A stretch of DNA of 64,000 nucleotides from contig NZ_LRAC01000100.1 of assembly GCF_001517085.1 (NCBI RefSeq), forward strand, positions 62,001 to 126,000. Reading direction: 5' to 3'. Positions 45,101 to 53,591 of this stretch are shown piece after piece (within the stretch, counting starts at the first letter, position 1; every line of letters starts with the position of its first letter). This stretch comes from Paenibacillus sp. DMB5. Lineage in GTDB: Bacteria; Bacillota; Bacilli; Paenibacillales; Paenibacillaceae. Position numbers and translations under genes: made by a program. The notes under the pieces are model-generated. The model was given only the letters and a program-made list of their open reading frames with translations, did not search any database and had not been told where the DNA came from.

Positions 45101-45130
45101 GGAGCTTGTCTTCCTGGCGGCTTTTTTATT
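45092..45130 (+). terminator. Terminator in the c-di-GMP riboswitch expression platform
   Basis: GCCGCCA and TGGCGGC followed by TTTTTTATTTTT. It begins inside the 3' end of the aptamer. Confidence 0.85.
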
Positions 45131-45190
45131 TTTCAGGTGAAGGTGCTGCTATAACCAAGGTTTATATCGCATCTTGCGGGGGGATTATTA

Positions 45191-46726
45191 ATGAAACGTA
45201 AATCTGTATTGAAATTATCTTTTGCACTGGCTATGTCTGCAGTCCTGCTGGTCGGCGGCTGGCTGGCTTCGGCCGGTCAGGGTGAAGTGAGAGCCGACAG
45301 CACCCCCCTTCCGGGCGTTGCGGGTAAATATAACGTGTTTGTCCTTGGTGATCTCAAAGGCTACCATAGTGATTCTGAAGGCAGAATGGCTGCAGGCGGC
45401 AATATTACCCTTACACAGGGCGGATATTCGGTAGGCCACAGCCTGAGTGCAGCAGAAATCTCAGAAATGGACTCGCTGGTGGCCGGCGGCAATCTGAGCT
45501 ATGAGATGGGGGAAGTTAACGGTAACGCCGTGTACGGCGGCACTTATACAGGTTCAGGTAAACCGCGGGGCGGGACAGGAACCCTGCGGAAAGAAACGAA
45601 CGTTATTAACTTTGTCTCGGAGTTTGCCTTGCTCCGCGCTAAATCCCAGGAGCTTGCAGCTTTGACGGTGAACGGGAAGACTGAGGATAACTATGGAAAT
45701 ATTAAATTGACCGGTACTGATCCTGTGCTGAATGTGTTCTCGGTTTCAGGAAGCACGCTGACTGCCGCCAATGAGCTGCGGATTACTGCACCGGAGGGAT
45801 CTACCGCTATCGTTAATATTGACGGGACTTCGGTCACGTTCAAGAACGGAAACGGGCTGACTGGCGTAAGCCAGAATAAAGTGCTCTATAACTTCCCGCA
45901 GGCAACGGCTCTGCGGCTGGAGAGTATCGGTGTAATGGGAACCGTGCTGGCACCAAATGCAGCGATTACCTTTAATAACGGGCAAATCAACGGCAGTATG
46001 ATCGGTGCTTCCCTGGAAGGAAGCGGGGAATTCCACCATAAGCCATATACCGGCCGTGACAACGGAACCCCGGTAACACCGACAGCAACGCCAACGCCGG
46101 TTCCGACAAGCACAGCGACACCGGAGCCGACAACAGCACCAACATCGACACCGACGGCAGCACCGACAAGCACGCCGACGCCGGTACCGACAACTGCGGC
46201 TACGCCGACACCGACCTCAGGTACTCCGGCTACTGAACCGCCGGCAGCAACACCGACTTCAGACACCTCTACAGCAGCACCAACAAGCGGTGTAACGCCT
46301 GCTCCAACAGTACCGGCAACGGCCCTGCCGACGAGTGTAGTCGCTATTCCGGGCGGAACGCCGTTAACCCCGGCCGGTCCGACGGTCATTGGAACGATAG
46401 TGACAGATGACGAGCTGGCCATCGACGATAATCCTGTTCCGCTTGGTCCAGGCGCAAGCGCAACGGCAGCCGCAGCTGGAGTGACAGTACCGCAGGCAAC
46501 ACCGGTGCCAAGTCCGACAGCCGGGCCGGGACCGGATGATGAAATTATTCTTGATGATGAAATTCCGCTGGGTGGTGTCACAGATCCCGGCACTACAGCA
46601 GCGGCAGCCGCTACATTGCCGCAGACCGGGGAATCGAGCCCTGCTCCGTATTACATTACAGGTCTGACGCTGGCCGCTTTGGGGCTGCTGCTAAGCAGAA
46701 CCAGAACCGGCAAACGCAAAAGCTAG
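45191..46726 (+). CDS. LPXTG-anchored surface protein with choice-of-anchor-A (CAA) domain
   Basis: A 511-residue wall-anchored protein. Order: signal peptide (1-35); a beta-helix-like CAA/ice-binding-like adhesin domain (about 40-290; YNVFVLGDLKGYHSDSEGRM, AAGGNIT, GSMIGASLEGSGEFH); a Thr/Pro/Ala stalk (about 295-470); sorting signal LPQTG, hydrophobic stretch and RTRTGKRKS tail. Sortase should link it to peptidoglycan. A c-di-GMP-I riboswitch precedes it, so it is probably a biofilm or attachment protein. In-frame ATG behind GGGGGG. Confidence 0.85.
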   Translation: MKRKSVLKLSFALAMSAVLLVGGWLASAGQGEVRADSTPLPGVAGKYNVFVLGDLKGYHSDSEGRMAAGGNITLTQGGYSVGHSLSAAEISEMDSLVAGGNLSYEMGEVNGNAVYGGTYTGSGKPRGGTGTLRKETNVINFVSEFALLRAKSQELAALTVNGKTEDNYGNIKLTGTDPVLNVFSVSGSTLTAANELRITAPEGSTAIVNIDGTSVTFKNGNGLTGVSQNKVLYNFPQATALRLESIGVMGTVLAPNAAITFNNGQINGSMIGASLEGSGEFHHKPYTGRDNGTPVTPTATPTPVPTSTATPEPTTAPTSTPTAAPTSTPTPVPTTAATPTPTSGTPATEPPAATPTSDTSTAAPTSGVTPAPTVPATALPTSVVAIPGGTPLTPAGPTVIGTIVTDDELAIDDNPVPLGPGASATAAAAGVTVPQATPVPSPTAGPGPDDEIILDDEIPLGGVTDPGTTAAAAATLPQTGESSPAPYYITGLTLAALGLLLSRTRTGKRKS

Positions 46727-46774
46727 AAACAGTAAAGCCTGGCGGATGAACTAGGAGTTCCGCCAGGAAGGCTT

Positions 46775-46818
46775 AAAGGCTGCTGCCGGAAGGGGTATAG
46801 CTCCGGGCAGCCTTTTTT
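46775..46818 (+). terminator. Terminator of the surface-protein gene
   Basis: GGCTGC..CCGGA and TCCGG.CAGCC followed by TTTTTT. A second hairpin (CTGGCGGA/TCCGCCAG) precedes it at about 46738-46768. Confidence 0.85.
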
Positions 46819-46940
46819 ATGCTGCTTTTCGCAAATGCCTGTATGGCATGCTATACTTTGCAGACATTAGCAGCCATAGGATATTAGAGCATGGGCCGGG
46901 CGGCTAACAAGCAGATGCTTATTGTAAGGAGGCAATACAG

Positions 46941-47881
46941 ATGTGGATGATCATCATAGCAGCAATCATTATCATTGCAGCCGCCGCGCTGCTGTATGCC
47001 GGCTTTTTTTTCTACGGGGTGGCAATCCACCGTGCACCTAAGGAGTTTTTGGCCACCAGTCCGGATCTGAAGCTCGATCCGCCTGTTGCCGGGGCCTCCT
47101 GGGGTGAGGGAGCCGAGTGGGTTGCCGCCAGCATTTCCGGGAGGTCCAGCTGGTTTCAGATGACGGCCTGCAGCTTAAGGGTTATTTTCTTCCTTCTGAA
47201 CGGGCAGAAGGCCGTACGGCCATCATCGCCCATGGTTATTCCGGAAAGGGAAAGGACATGGGGGCAGTTGCCAAAATGTATTACGAGCGTCTGGGCTATA
47301 ATGTACTGCTGCCGGATGCGAGGGGGCACGGTCAAAGCGAAGGCCATTATATCGGATTCGGCTGGCCGGAACGCCGGGATATGGTGAAATGGATTACTTA
47401 TATCCTGGAAGAGACCGGACCAGAGGCCCGGATTGTGCTGCATGGGGTATCCATGGGCGGGGCGACGGTGCTGATGACTTCGGGAGAAGAGCTTCCGGTG
47501 CAGGTCAAGGCCATCGTGGAAGACTGCGGTTACAGCTCGGTGAAGGCGCAGCTGTCCTATCAGCTCCGGCGGATGTACCGCCTCCCGGGCTTTCCGTTCG
47601 TGCAGTGTGCCAGCCTGGTTACCCGAATCAAAGCAGGCTACTTCTTCGGGGATGCCTCCGCGCTCAGGCAGGTGCGTAAGGCCAAGGTGCCGATTCTGTT
47701 CATTCATGGAGATGCGGACAGATTCGTACCCTTTTACATGATGGAGGAGCTGTACCAGGCCTGCAGTGCGCCGAAAGAAAAGCTGATCGTGCACGGGGCG
47801 GGACATGGTCTGGCTTACGATACGGATAAGACGGGGTATATCGCCAGGGTAAGCGGCTTTGTGCAGCGGTATGTACATTGA
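46941..47881 (+). CDS. Membrane-anchored alpha/beta hydrolase (YqkD-like), frameshifted
   Basis: Serine hydrolase of about 313 residues with an N-terminal membrane segment (IIIIAAAALLYAGFFFYG). Oxyanion region AIIAHGYSGKGKD, nucleophile elbow GVSMGG, acid DADRFVP and catalytic His in HGAGHGLAY. Family members are esterases or lysophospholipase-like enzymes of unknown substrate. The frame changes near 47141: CCGGGAGG reads normally if one G is added (CCGGGGAGG), joining ...AASISG to EVQLVSDDGLQLKGYF. TAAGGAGG precedes the ATG. Confidence 0.78.
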
Positions 47882-48384
47882 TTCCGGAAAAATCCCCTGA
47901 AAAGTAGACGTGCCCGGTATCCGCTTGGCGCGGTTACCGGGCACTAATATGTTCCACACATGGCCTGCTTCCTGCAACGTATAAGCAGCTAAACCATGTC
48001 TTATAGGTATATTCATCCCCCGCCGTCAGTGAGCGTAACGGGTGTCAAAAGTTCCTTGTTATTTCCAGCAGCCGTATGGCGAGAATAATCCTTCCAAAAC
48101 GACAAGAGCCCTACCTCTCTCTTGTCCTTGCGGCTCCGTGGCCGCGCCAGTGTGAATCGGAATACTATGTTCGAATTTAATCTCATAAAAAGGAAGAGTC
48201 ATGCAAGAAAACGTAAGATTTTGTGTCCGGATTGCCGATATTAAAAAGAAGTAAAACAATCGGCCTGACATCTTCTTGAAGGGGATACATATACACCTAA
48301 ACAAATATTCCTATATTATATCACGAAATATATACAATTGCAAACATAAGTAGTAGCTGGGTAAGACCGGGGATGGGAGAGCTA
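47882..48384. other. Gene-free interval with several hairpins
   Basis: Contains a hairpin GTGCCCGGTA/TACCGGGCAC (about 47909-47943) ending the hydrolase unit, and stems GACAAGAG/CTCTTGTC and GCGGC/GCCGC near 48100-48150. An 81-codon reverse-strand ORF here is not convincing. I recognise no RNA family. Confidence 0.4.
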
Positions 48385-49917
48385 ATGAATATATACGGGG
48401 CATTTTTAAAAAAGCAGATTAGCAATTATTTATTCGGCTCCGTCGTTGCGGTTATGGCGGTAGGCAGCCTGATCCTGCTTACTTCTCTGGAGATCAGCAT
48501 TGTGGAATACGGCAGGCTGCTGATTGTACTGCTGCTCTCATTTATTATAATGGCAGTTACGGAAATCAGTGTATTCTTAAGGCAGATCAAGCCGATCCGG
48601 ACAGCCCTGCTCGACCCGGAGCCTGCACTGGATGTGCTGGAGGCGGCCTATCTGCACACCCACCAGCTGCCCAGACATGCGGTTATGCGCATTCTCGGCC
48701 CGCATCTTCTGGGGTTATCGCTGCCGGCGGCCCTGATGACCTTCTGGATGATTCACACCGGTCTGCTTACTATACCCTATGTTTACCTGGTAATGGCCGT
48801 TGTCGGAGCCGTACTTGTGGCCAGCATGCATGCATTGATTGAATTTTATCTGACCTGTTCAGCTATCATCCCGCTGATCAAGGAGTTCAGAAACCGGGCA
48901 ATGGAGCTGCACAATGTTGATTTTTCGCTGGAGGGTCATGTCTTTGTGCCCATCCGCCCGAAATTCCTGATCAGCTGTATGCTGATAGGCACGTTCCCGC
49001 TGTTTCTTTTTATTATGGCGACCCATATACGCATGAACAATACCGGAACCGGCCTGCTGGTCGGAGTCCAGAATTACTGGGTCTGGGCAGGAATGGTGCT
49101 GCTGATCGGCACCCTGTTCTCCTCAGTGGCAGCCCTCCTCCTGACCAACAGTGTGCAGCATCCGATTAACGAGCTGTATAAGGCCATGAACAATATCAAA
49201 GACGGACGCCTCCTGCAGGTGCAGGATGAATATTCCGATGAATTCTCCAAGCTGGTCGCCGGATTTAATATGATGGTGCGCGGACTGCAGGACCGTGAGC
49301 AGCAGAGCCGGCAGCTGCTGGACAGCTATTTTACGACGCTCGCCGTTGCTCTGGATGCCCGGGACTCTTATACTGCAGGCCACTCGCTGAGGGTGGCGGA
49401 ATACTCGGTTATTATCGGACAACTGGCCGGTCTGACCGGTCAAAGCCTGGACGATCTGCGCAAGTCGGCGCTGCTGCATGACATCGGCAAAATTGGCGTA
49501 CCCGATAACGTCCTGTTCAAGGAAGGCAATCTGACGGACGAGGAGTTCGATCAAATTAAGAGCCATCCGGTGCTCGGGGAAAATATACTGCGCCAGATTG
49601 AGCCGGTGGAGAAAATGGCTCCGTACCTGGGCGGCGTGCGCTCACACCATGAGCGTTACGACGGGAAGGGATATCCCGACGGTCTGGGCGGTATGGACAT
49701 TCCGCTGCACGGCAGGATTATTGCAGTGGCGGATGCCTATGATGCGATGACCTCGGACCGGCCTTACCGCAAGGGCATGGACCATGAGCAGGCGCTGGCT
49801 ATTCTGGAGAAGGGGCGGGGCAGCCAGTGGGATCCGCAGTTCGCCGGATTATTCCTGGCCTACTTCGGCAAAAATATACACAAGGACGAACGGGAATATC
49901 CGGGGTGTACAGGATAG
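48385..49917 (+). CDS. Membrane HD-GYP phosphodiesterase with HAMP domain
   Basis: A 510-residue integral membrane protein likely to hydrolyse cyclic di-GMP. Six or so hydrophobic segments in the first 265 residues, a HAMP linker (HPINELYKAMNNIKDGRL), then an HD-GYP domain with metal site LLHDIGKIGVPD, HHERYDGKGYP (the GYP loop) and ADAYDAMTSDRPYR. ATG 48385 has GGGAGAG at proper spacing; ATG 48373 has none. It lies 1.7 kb after a c-di-GMP-riboswitch gene, suggesting a shared local signal. Confidence 0.9.
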   Translation: MNIYGAFLKKQISNYLFGSVVAVMAVGSLILLTSLEISIVEYGRLLIVLLLSFIIMAVTEISVFLRQIKPIRTALLDPEPALDVLEAAYLHTHQLPRHAVMRILGPHLLGLSLPAALMTFWMIHTGLLTIPYVYLVMAVVGAVLVASMHALIEFYLTCSAIIPLIKEFRNRAMELHNVDFSLEGHVFVPIRPKFLISCMLIGTFPLFLFIMATHIRMNNTGTGLLVGVQNYWVWAGMVLLIGTLFSSVAALLLTNSVQHPINELYKAMNNIKDGRLLQVQDEYSDEFSKLVAGFNMMVRGLQDREQQSRQLLDSYFTTLAVALDARDSYTAGHSLRVAEYSVIIGQLAGLTGQSLDDLRKSALLHDIGKIGVPDNVLFKEGNLTDEEFDQIKSHPVLGENILRQIEPVEKMAPYLGGVRSHHERYDGKGYPDGLGGMDIPLHGRIIAVADAYDAMTSDRPYRKGMDHEQALAILEKGRGSQWDPQFAGLFLAYFGKNIHKDEREYPGCTG

Positions 49918-49959
49918 CAAGCACAGCGCCTGTGTTCCCGGACCCATGCTTTTCAGGAG

Positions 49960-49996
49960 AAAGCGGATACCATCCAGATTATGGGGGTGTCCGCTT
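49960..49996 (+). terminator. Hairpin after the HD-GYP gene
   Basis: AAGCGGATACC and GGTGTCCGCTT. The T tract is weak (CTGCTT). Confidence 0.5.
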
Positions 49997-50057
49997 CTGC
50001 TTGCGTGCCTATTTTGTGAAACAGCTCTGTAAAACCGACAATTAACGACTACATTCA

Positions 50058-50086
50058 TTGAAGGATTAAGGGCAGACCGTTATAAT
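50058..50086 (+). promoter_or_regulatory. Promoter of the electron-transfer operon
   Basis: TTGAAG, 17-bp spacer, TATAAT, 40 bp before the first gene. TTTTGTGAAA about 60 bp upstream resembles a ResD-type half site, weakly. Confidence 0.55.
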
Positions 50087-50126
50087 TATGAAGTCTGGTT
50101 TTTAATTAAAAAATAAGGAGAATTCT

Positions 50127-50510
50127 ATGAAACGCGCAGATGTGCTGCTTATTTCCATCGTGCTGATTGCTGCGCTTGCCTTTCTCGTGCCAAGATGGCT
50201 GGGCGATGATAAAGGCGGGCCGGGCAAGAATCTCGTGGCCAATATAACAGTGGACGGCAAGCTGTTTAAAACTGTGCAGCTTACAAAGGAAGAACAGAGT
50301 ATCGAAATCCGCACAGAACGGGGCTATAACCTTTTAAAAGTGCATGACTACGGAATTGAAATGTATGAAGCGGATTGCCCCGATCAGGTATGTCTCGGCT
50401 TCGGCCGGATTACCCAGCCCAAACAGACCATCGTCTGTCTGCCGCACCGGGTGCTGGTAGAGATTGCAGGGACTTCGGGAGGAGATGAAATCGATGGCTA
50501 TGTCCAGTAA
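50127..50510 (+). CDS. NusG-domain-II membrane protein (EetA/EetB-type)
   Basis: A 127-residue protein with one N-terminal membrane anchor (VLLISIVLIAALAFLV) and an extracytoplasmic NusG-II beta domain (residues 35-120) including ADCPDQVCLGFGRITQP and IVCLPHRVLVEI. Proteins of this family sit beside Gx-type membrane proteins in Listeria-type extracellular electron transfer loci, where the pair is called EetA/EetB. Function is unproven. AAGGAGAA precedes the ATG. The end overlaps the next gene by 17 bp. Confidence 0.82.
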   Translation: MKRADVLLISIVLIAALAFLVPRWLGDDKGGPGKNLVANITVDGKLFKTVQLTKEEQSIEIRTERGYNLLKVHDYGIEMYEADCPDQVCLGFGRITQPKQTIVCLPHRVLVEIAGTSGGDEIDGYVQ

Positions 50511-51057
50511 AGAATCGGCAACCGCGCTGAAAAGAACGGTCATTATTGCGATATTTGCAGCCGTTGCAGTAGTGCTTAGTATAGTGGAAGCCCAGATTCC
50601 GCTCGCCGGAATGGGACTGATGCCCGGCGCCAAGCTGGGCTTTGCCAACATCATGATTCTGACTTGTATTTACTTTTTACGCGGGCGCGACGCTTTTGTA
50701 CTGGTAATCCTGAAGACCCTGCTTACTGCATTCCTGCTCGGTACGTTCTCAAGCCTGCTCTTCAGCCTGTTCGGCTCCCTGCTCAGCTTTGTGGTCATGT
50801 TCCTGCTTGTCCGCTTCACCGGCAAAAGACTGAGTGTAATCGGAATCAGCATCGCCGGCGGACTTGCCCATAATACAGGACAGCTGCTTGCTGCCTCCAT
50901 GGTATTTAATTCTGCAAGTATTCTGTACTACCTGCCAATCCTGCTGATTACCGGGATTGTAACCGGAATTCTGGTCGGCTTTGCAGTGCGTTATCTGGTG
51001 GCTTCACTGTCAAAGATTTCGCTGTTTGAAGAGTTTTTGGACGGACGGAGCCACTAG
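50494..51057 (+). CDS. Gx transporter family membrane protein (EetA/EetB-type)
   Basis: A 187-residue, five- to six-segment membrane protein of COG4769, sometimes annotated as heptaprenyl diphosphate synthase component I. Seen: VVLSIVEAQIPL, GAKLGFANIMIL, RGRDAFVLVILKTLLTAFLLGTF and GGLAHNTGQLLAA. The fold is like ECF S-components, and an EcfAAT module follows directly, so it may be the substrate-binding subunit for a quinone precursor or related molecule (inference). ATG 50494 lies behind GGAGGAG inside the previous gene. Confidence 0.83.
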   Translation: MAMSSKESATALKRTVIIAIFAAVAVVLSIVEAQIPLAGMGLMPGAKLGFANIMILTCIYFLRGRDAFVLVILKTLLTAFLLGTFSSLLFSLFGSLLSFVVMFLLVRFTGKRLSVIGISIAGGLAHNTGQLLAASMVFNSASILYYLPILLITGIVTGILVGFAVRYLVASLSKISLFEEFLDGRSH

Positions 51058-51076
51058 CTGCGGAAGGATGACGAAC

Positions 51077-51934
51077 ATGAAGGAAACTAACATTGACAAT
51101 GAAGCGGGAGAGGCAGTCATCTCTCTAGAAGGGGTGGCCTTCGGTTATGATCCGGAGCATCCTATTCTGCATGATATTACGCTGTCGGTTCCCCGGGGGC
51201 AGTGGGTAAGCATTGTCGGCCCGAACGGCTGCGGCAAATCAACGCTCGTTAAGCTACTGAATGCCCTGCTTCCCAAAAGCGCAGGGGAAATTGTAGTCTG
51301 CGGGCAGCCCCTGGAGGAAGAAACCATCGGATCAATCCGCGGAAGCATCGGTATGGTTTTTCAGAATCCCGACAATCAGTTTATCGGGGCTACCGTAGAG
51401 GAGGATATCCTGTTCGGTCTGGAAGGACTGTGTTTATCCTATGAAGAGATGGACGAACGCCTGAAGCTGTATACAGAGAAGCTGGGAATCAGCCATCTGC
51501 TGTCCAAACATCCGGGTGAGCTGTCCGGCGGCCAGAAGCAGCGGGTGGCAATTGCCTCCATTCTAGCCATGAAGCCAGGCATCGTCATCTTTGACGAGGC
51601 CTCTTCCATGTTGGACGAGGGCAGCCGCAATGAACTGCTGGTTATTCTGCAGGGGATGCGGGACGAAGGCTATACCATTCTGATGATTACGCATGATGCT
51701 GATGAGATTCTGGCATCCGACCGGGTGCTCGCCCTTCACGGGGGCAGCCTGGCGGCAGATCTCACACCGGAGGAGCTGTTCCGGGATCAGGGGCTGCTTG
51801 CCAAATGTCATCTGCGTGAGCCTTATCCCTGGCAGCTTGCCCGTGAATTACAGCGCTTAGGCATCAGGACGGATGTTCCCGCCAGTGAAAAGGAGCTTAT
51901 AGATACGTTATGGCCATACAACTACAGCAAGTAA
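51077..51934 (+). CDS. ecfA1: Energy-coupling factor ATPase 1
   Basis: ATPase of an ECF transporter, 285 residues. Walker A GPNGCGKST (about 48-56), Q-loop MVFQNPDNQ, signature LSGGQKQR, Walker B IVIFDEAS and switch His in MITHDAD. The FDEAS..LDEGSR variant is usual in EcfA1. ATG 51077 has GGAAGG at proper spacing. It overlaps ecfA2 by 25 bp. Most Paenibacillus also keep an EcfAAT at the ribosomal protein locus, so this would be a dedicated second module. Confidence 0.9.
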   Translation: MKETNIDNEAGEAVISLEGVAFGYDPEHPILHDITLSVPRGQWVSIVGPNGCGKSTLVKLLNALLPKSAGEIVVCGQPLEEETIGSIRGSIGMVFQNPDNQFIGATVEEDILFGLEGLCLSYEEMDERLKLYTEKLGISHLLSKHPGELSGGQKQRVAIASILAMKPGIVIFDEASSMLDEGSRNELLVILQGMRDEGYTILMITHDADEILASDRVLALHGGSLAADLTPEELFRDQGLLAKCHLREPYPWQLARELQRLGIRTDVPASEKELIDTLWPYNYSK

Positions 51935-52788
51935 GCTATACCTACGCTGACCGGAGCCTGTGGAGGCAGACGGCGCTGCATGATATTAATCTCAGTATTG
52001 CCAAAGGATCCATGGTCGGAATCGCCGGGGCAACCGGCTCCGGCAAGTCTACGCTGCTGCAGCTGTTCAACGGGATTCTGAAGCCTTCCCAGGGGACGGT
52101 TCAGGTGCTGGATGTGACGATACAGGCGGGTGAAAAAGCGCCTAGGCTGCTGCCGCTGCGCCGCAGGGTCGGACTGGTTTTTCAGTTCCCGGAGCAGCAG
52201 ATGTTTGAAGAGACGGTCGAGAAGGATCTGATCTTCGGGCCGCTTAATTTCGGAATGAGCCCGGAGGAGGCCAAAGCACGGGCCCGTCAGGCTATGACCG
52301 ATATGGGACTGGACCTTGCGCTGCTGGAACGCAACCCGTTCCGTTTAAGCGGAGGACAGATGCGCAAGGCGGCCATTGCTTCCGTACTGGCGATGGATCC
52401 GGAGATTATTGTTCTGGATGAACCGACAGCGACACTGGACCCGCTTAGCCGGGCTGAGCTGATCGGACTGCTGGAGCGGCTCTGCCGCGAGCAGGGCCGG
52501 ACCATTATTATAGTAACCCACCGGATGGACGAGCTGCTGCCGTACGCAGATCATTGGGCGCTGCTCAAGGAAGGCGGACTTATGTTTCAGGGGAGCGGCC
52601 TCGCGCTTGCGCAAGACCCGGATATTCTGGAGCGCTGCGGTCTGAGTGTTCCGCAATCGCTCCGGTATTGGCATGCGGTTGCCCGGCGTTTCGGACTGGA
52701 GGGCGAGCAGCCCTGCCTGACTGCAGAAAGCCTGGCTGAGCGGATCGCTTCTCTGCAGGCTGAAGGAATGAGGGATAGCCATGAATGA
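51910..52788 (+). CDS. ecfA2: Energy-coupling factor ATPase 2
   Basis: Partner ATPase, 292 residues. Walker A GATGSGKST, Q-loop LVFQFPEQQMFEETVEKD (the EcfA2 hallmark), signature LSGGQMRK, Walker B IIVLDEPTATLDP, switch IIVTHRMDE. The start lies inside ecfA1 and the stop overlaps ecfT by 8 bp, so the three are co-translated. Confidence 0.92.
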   Translation: MAIQLQQVSYTYADRSLWRQTALHDINLSIAKGSMVGIAGATGSGKSTLLQLFNGILKPSQGTVQVLDVTIQAGEKAPRLLPLRRRVGLVFQFPEQQMFEETVEKDLIFGPLNFGMSPEEAKARARQAMTDMGLDLALLERNPFRLSGGQMRKAAIASVLAMDPEIIVLDEPTATLDPLSRAELIGLLERLCREQGRTIIIVTHRMDELLPYADHWALLKEGGLMFQGSGLALAQDPDILERCGLSVPQSLRYWHAVARRFGLEGEQPCLTAESLAERIASLQAEGMRDSHE

Positions 52789-53572
52789 ACGTCTGCTGCT
52801 GGGACGCAGCATAGAGACCGGCTCCTGGGTACATAAGCTGGATGCCCGGTCCAAAATAACCGGAATGCTGCTGTACCTCGCCATTATTCTGCTTTCGCAT
52901 TCCTGGGCAGCCATGGGTCTGCTGGCGGTATTCTCAGTGGCTGTGATGCTGTCAACGCGCATCCCGCTCAAATATTACATTAAATCGGCTAAGCCGTTGC
53001 GTTTTTTGATGCTGTTTATTTTTATTGTACAGATGCTCTCGGTAAAAGAAGGCGAAGCCTGGCTGACCTTAGGCTCCTTTTCGCTGTATGAGGGCGGTCT
53101 GCAGCTGGGTGCTTTTTCTGTAATCCGGATGCTGTTCCTGGTCACCTTCACTTCCCTGCTTACGTTTACGACGACTCCGGGCAAGCTGAATCAGGGGCTG
53201 GAGGGTATTCTCTCGCCATTCAAGAAGCTTGGGCTGAAGCCTGACCGGCTGACGATGATGATCGGGCTTGCGCTGCGCTTCATTCCGACGATTCTTGATG
53301 AATCGCAGATTATCCTGAAGGCACAGGCCTCCCGGGGGGCGGATCTGAAGGAGCTGCCGCTGAAGGAAAAGGGCCGGATGCTGGTATCGCTGCTTGTACC
53401 TGTAATCACAAGCGCCTTCCGCCGGGCACAGGATCTGGTCTATTCCATGGAGGCCAGAGGCTTCCGCATGGATGCGTCCCGCACCCGGTATCACCGCCTG
53501 AGGTGGGGCTCAGCTGATACTCTGTTCGTCGTAATGTTCATCATCATGGGAGTTGCAGTAGCAGTACTGTAA
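52781..53572 (+). CDS. ecfT: Energy-coupling factor transmembrane protein
   Basis: Membrane scaffold linking ATPases to a substrate subunit. It has 263 residues with four to five membrane segments and the two cytoplasmic coupling helices carrying the xRx signatures QASRGAD and MEARGFR. In Listeria an EcfT-like protein (FmnA) supports flavin delivery for extracellular electron transfer; the same job is likely here by context. Confidence 0.9.
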   Translation: MNERLLLGRSIETGSWVHKLDARSKITGMLLYLAIILLSHSWAAMGLLAVFSVAVMLSTRIPLKYYIKSAKPLRFLMLFIFIVQMLSVKEGEAWLTLGSFSLYEGGLQLGAFSVIRMLFLVTFTSLLTFTTTPGKLNQGLEGILSPFKKLGLKPDRLTMMIGLALRFIPTILDESQIILKAQASRGADLKELPLKEKGRMLVSLLVPVITSAFRRAQDLVYSMEARGFRMDASRTRYHRLRWGSADTLFVVMFIIMGVAVAVL

Positions 53573-53591
53573 TATTTAGGAGGAAACAAGC

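Noticed and set aside
48059..48304. 81-aa reverse-strand ORF before the HD-GYP gene
   Set aside because: No ribosome site and a composition unlike real proteins. The interval is better described as hairpin-containing non-coding DNA.
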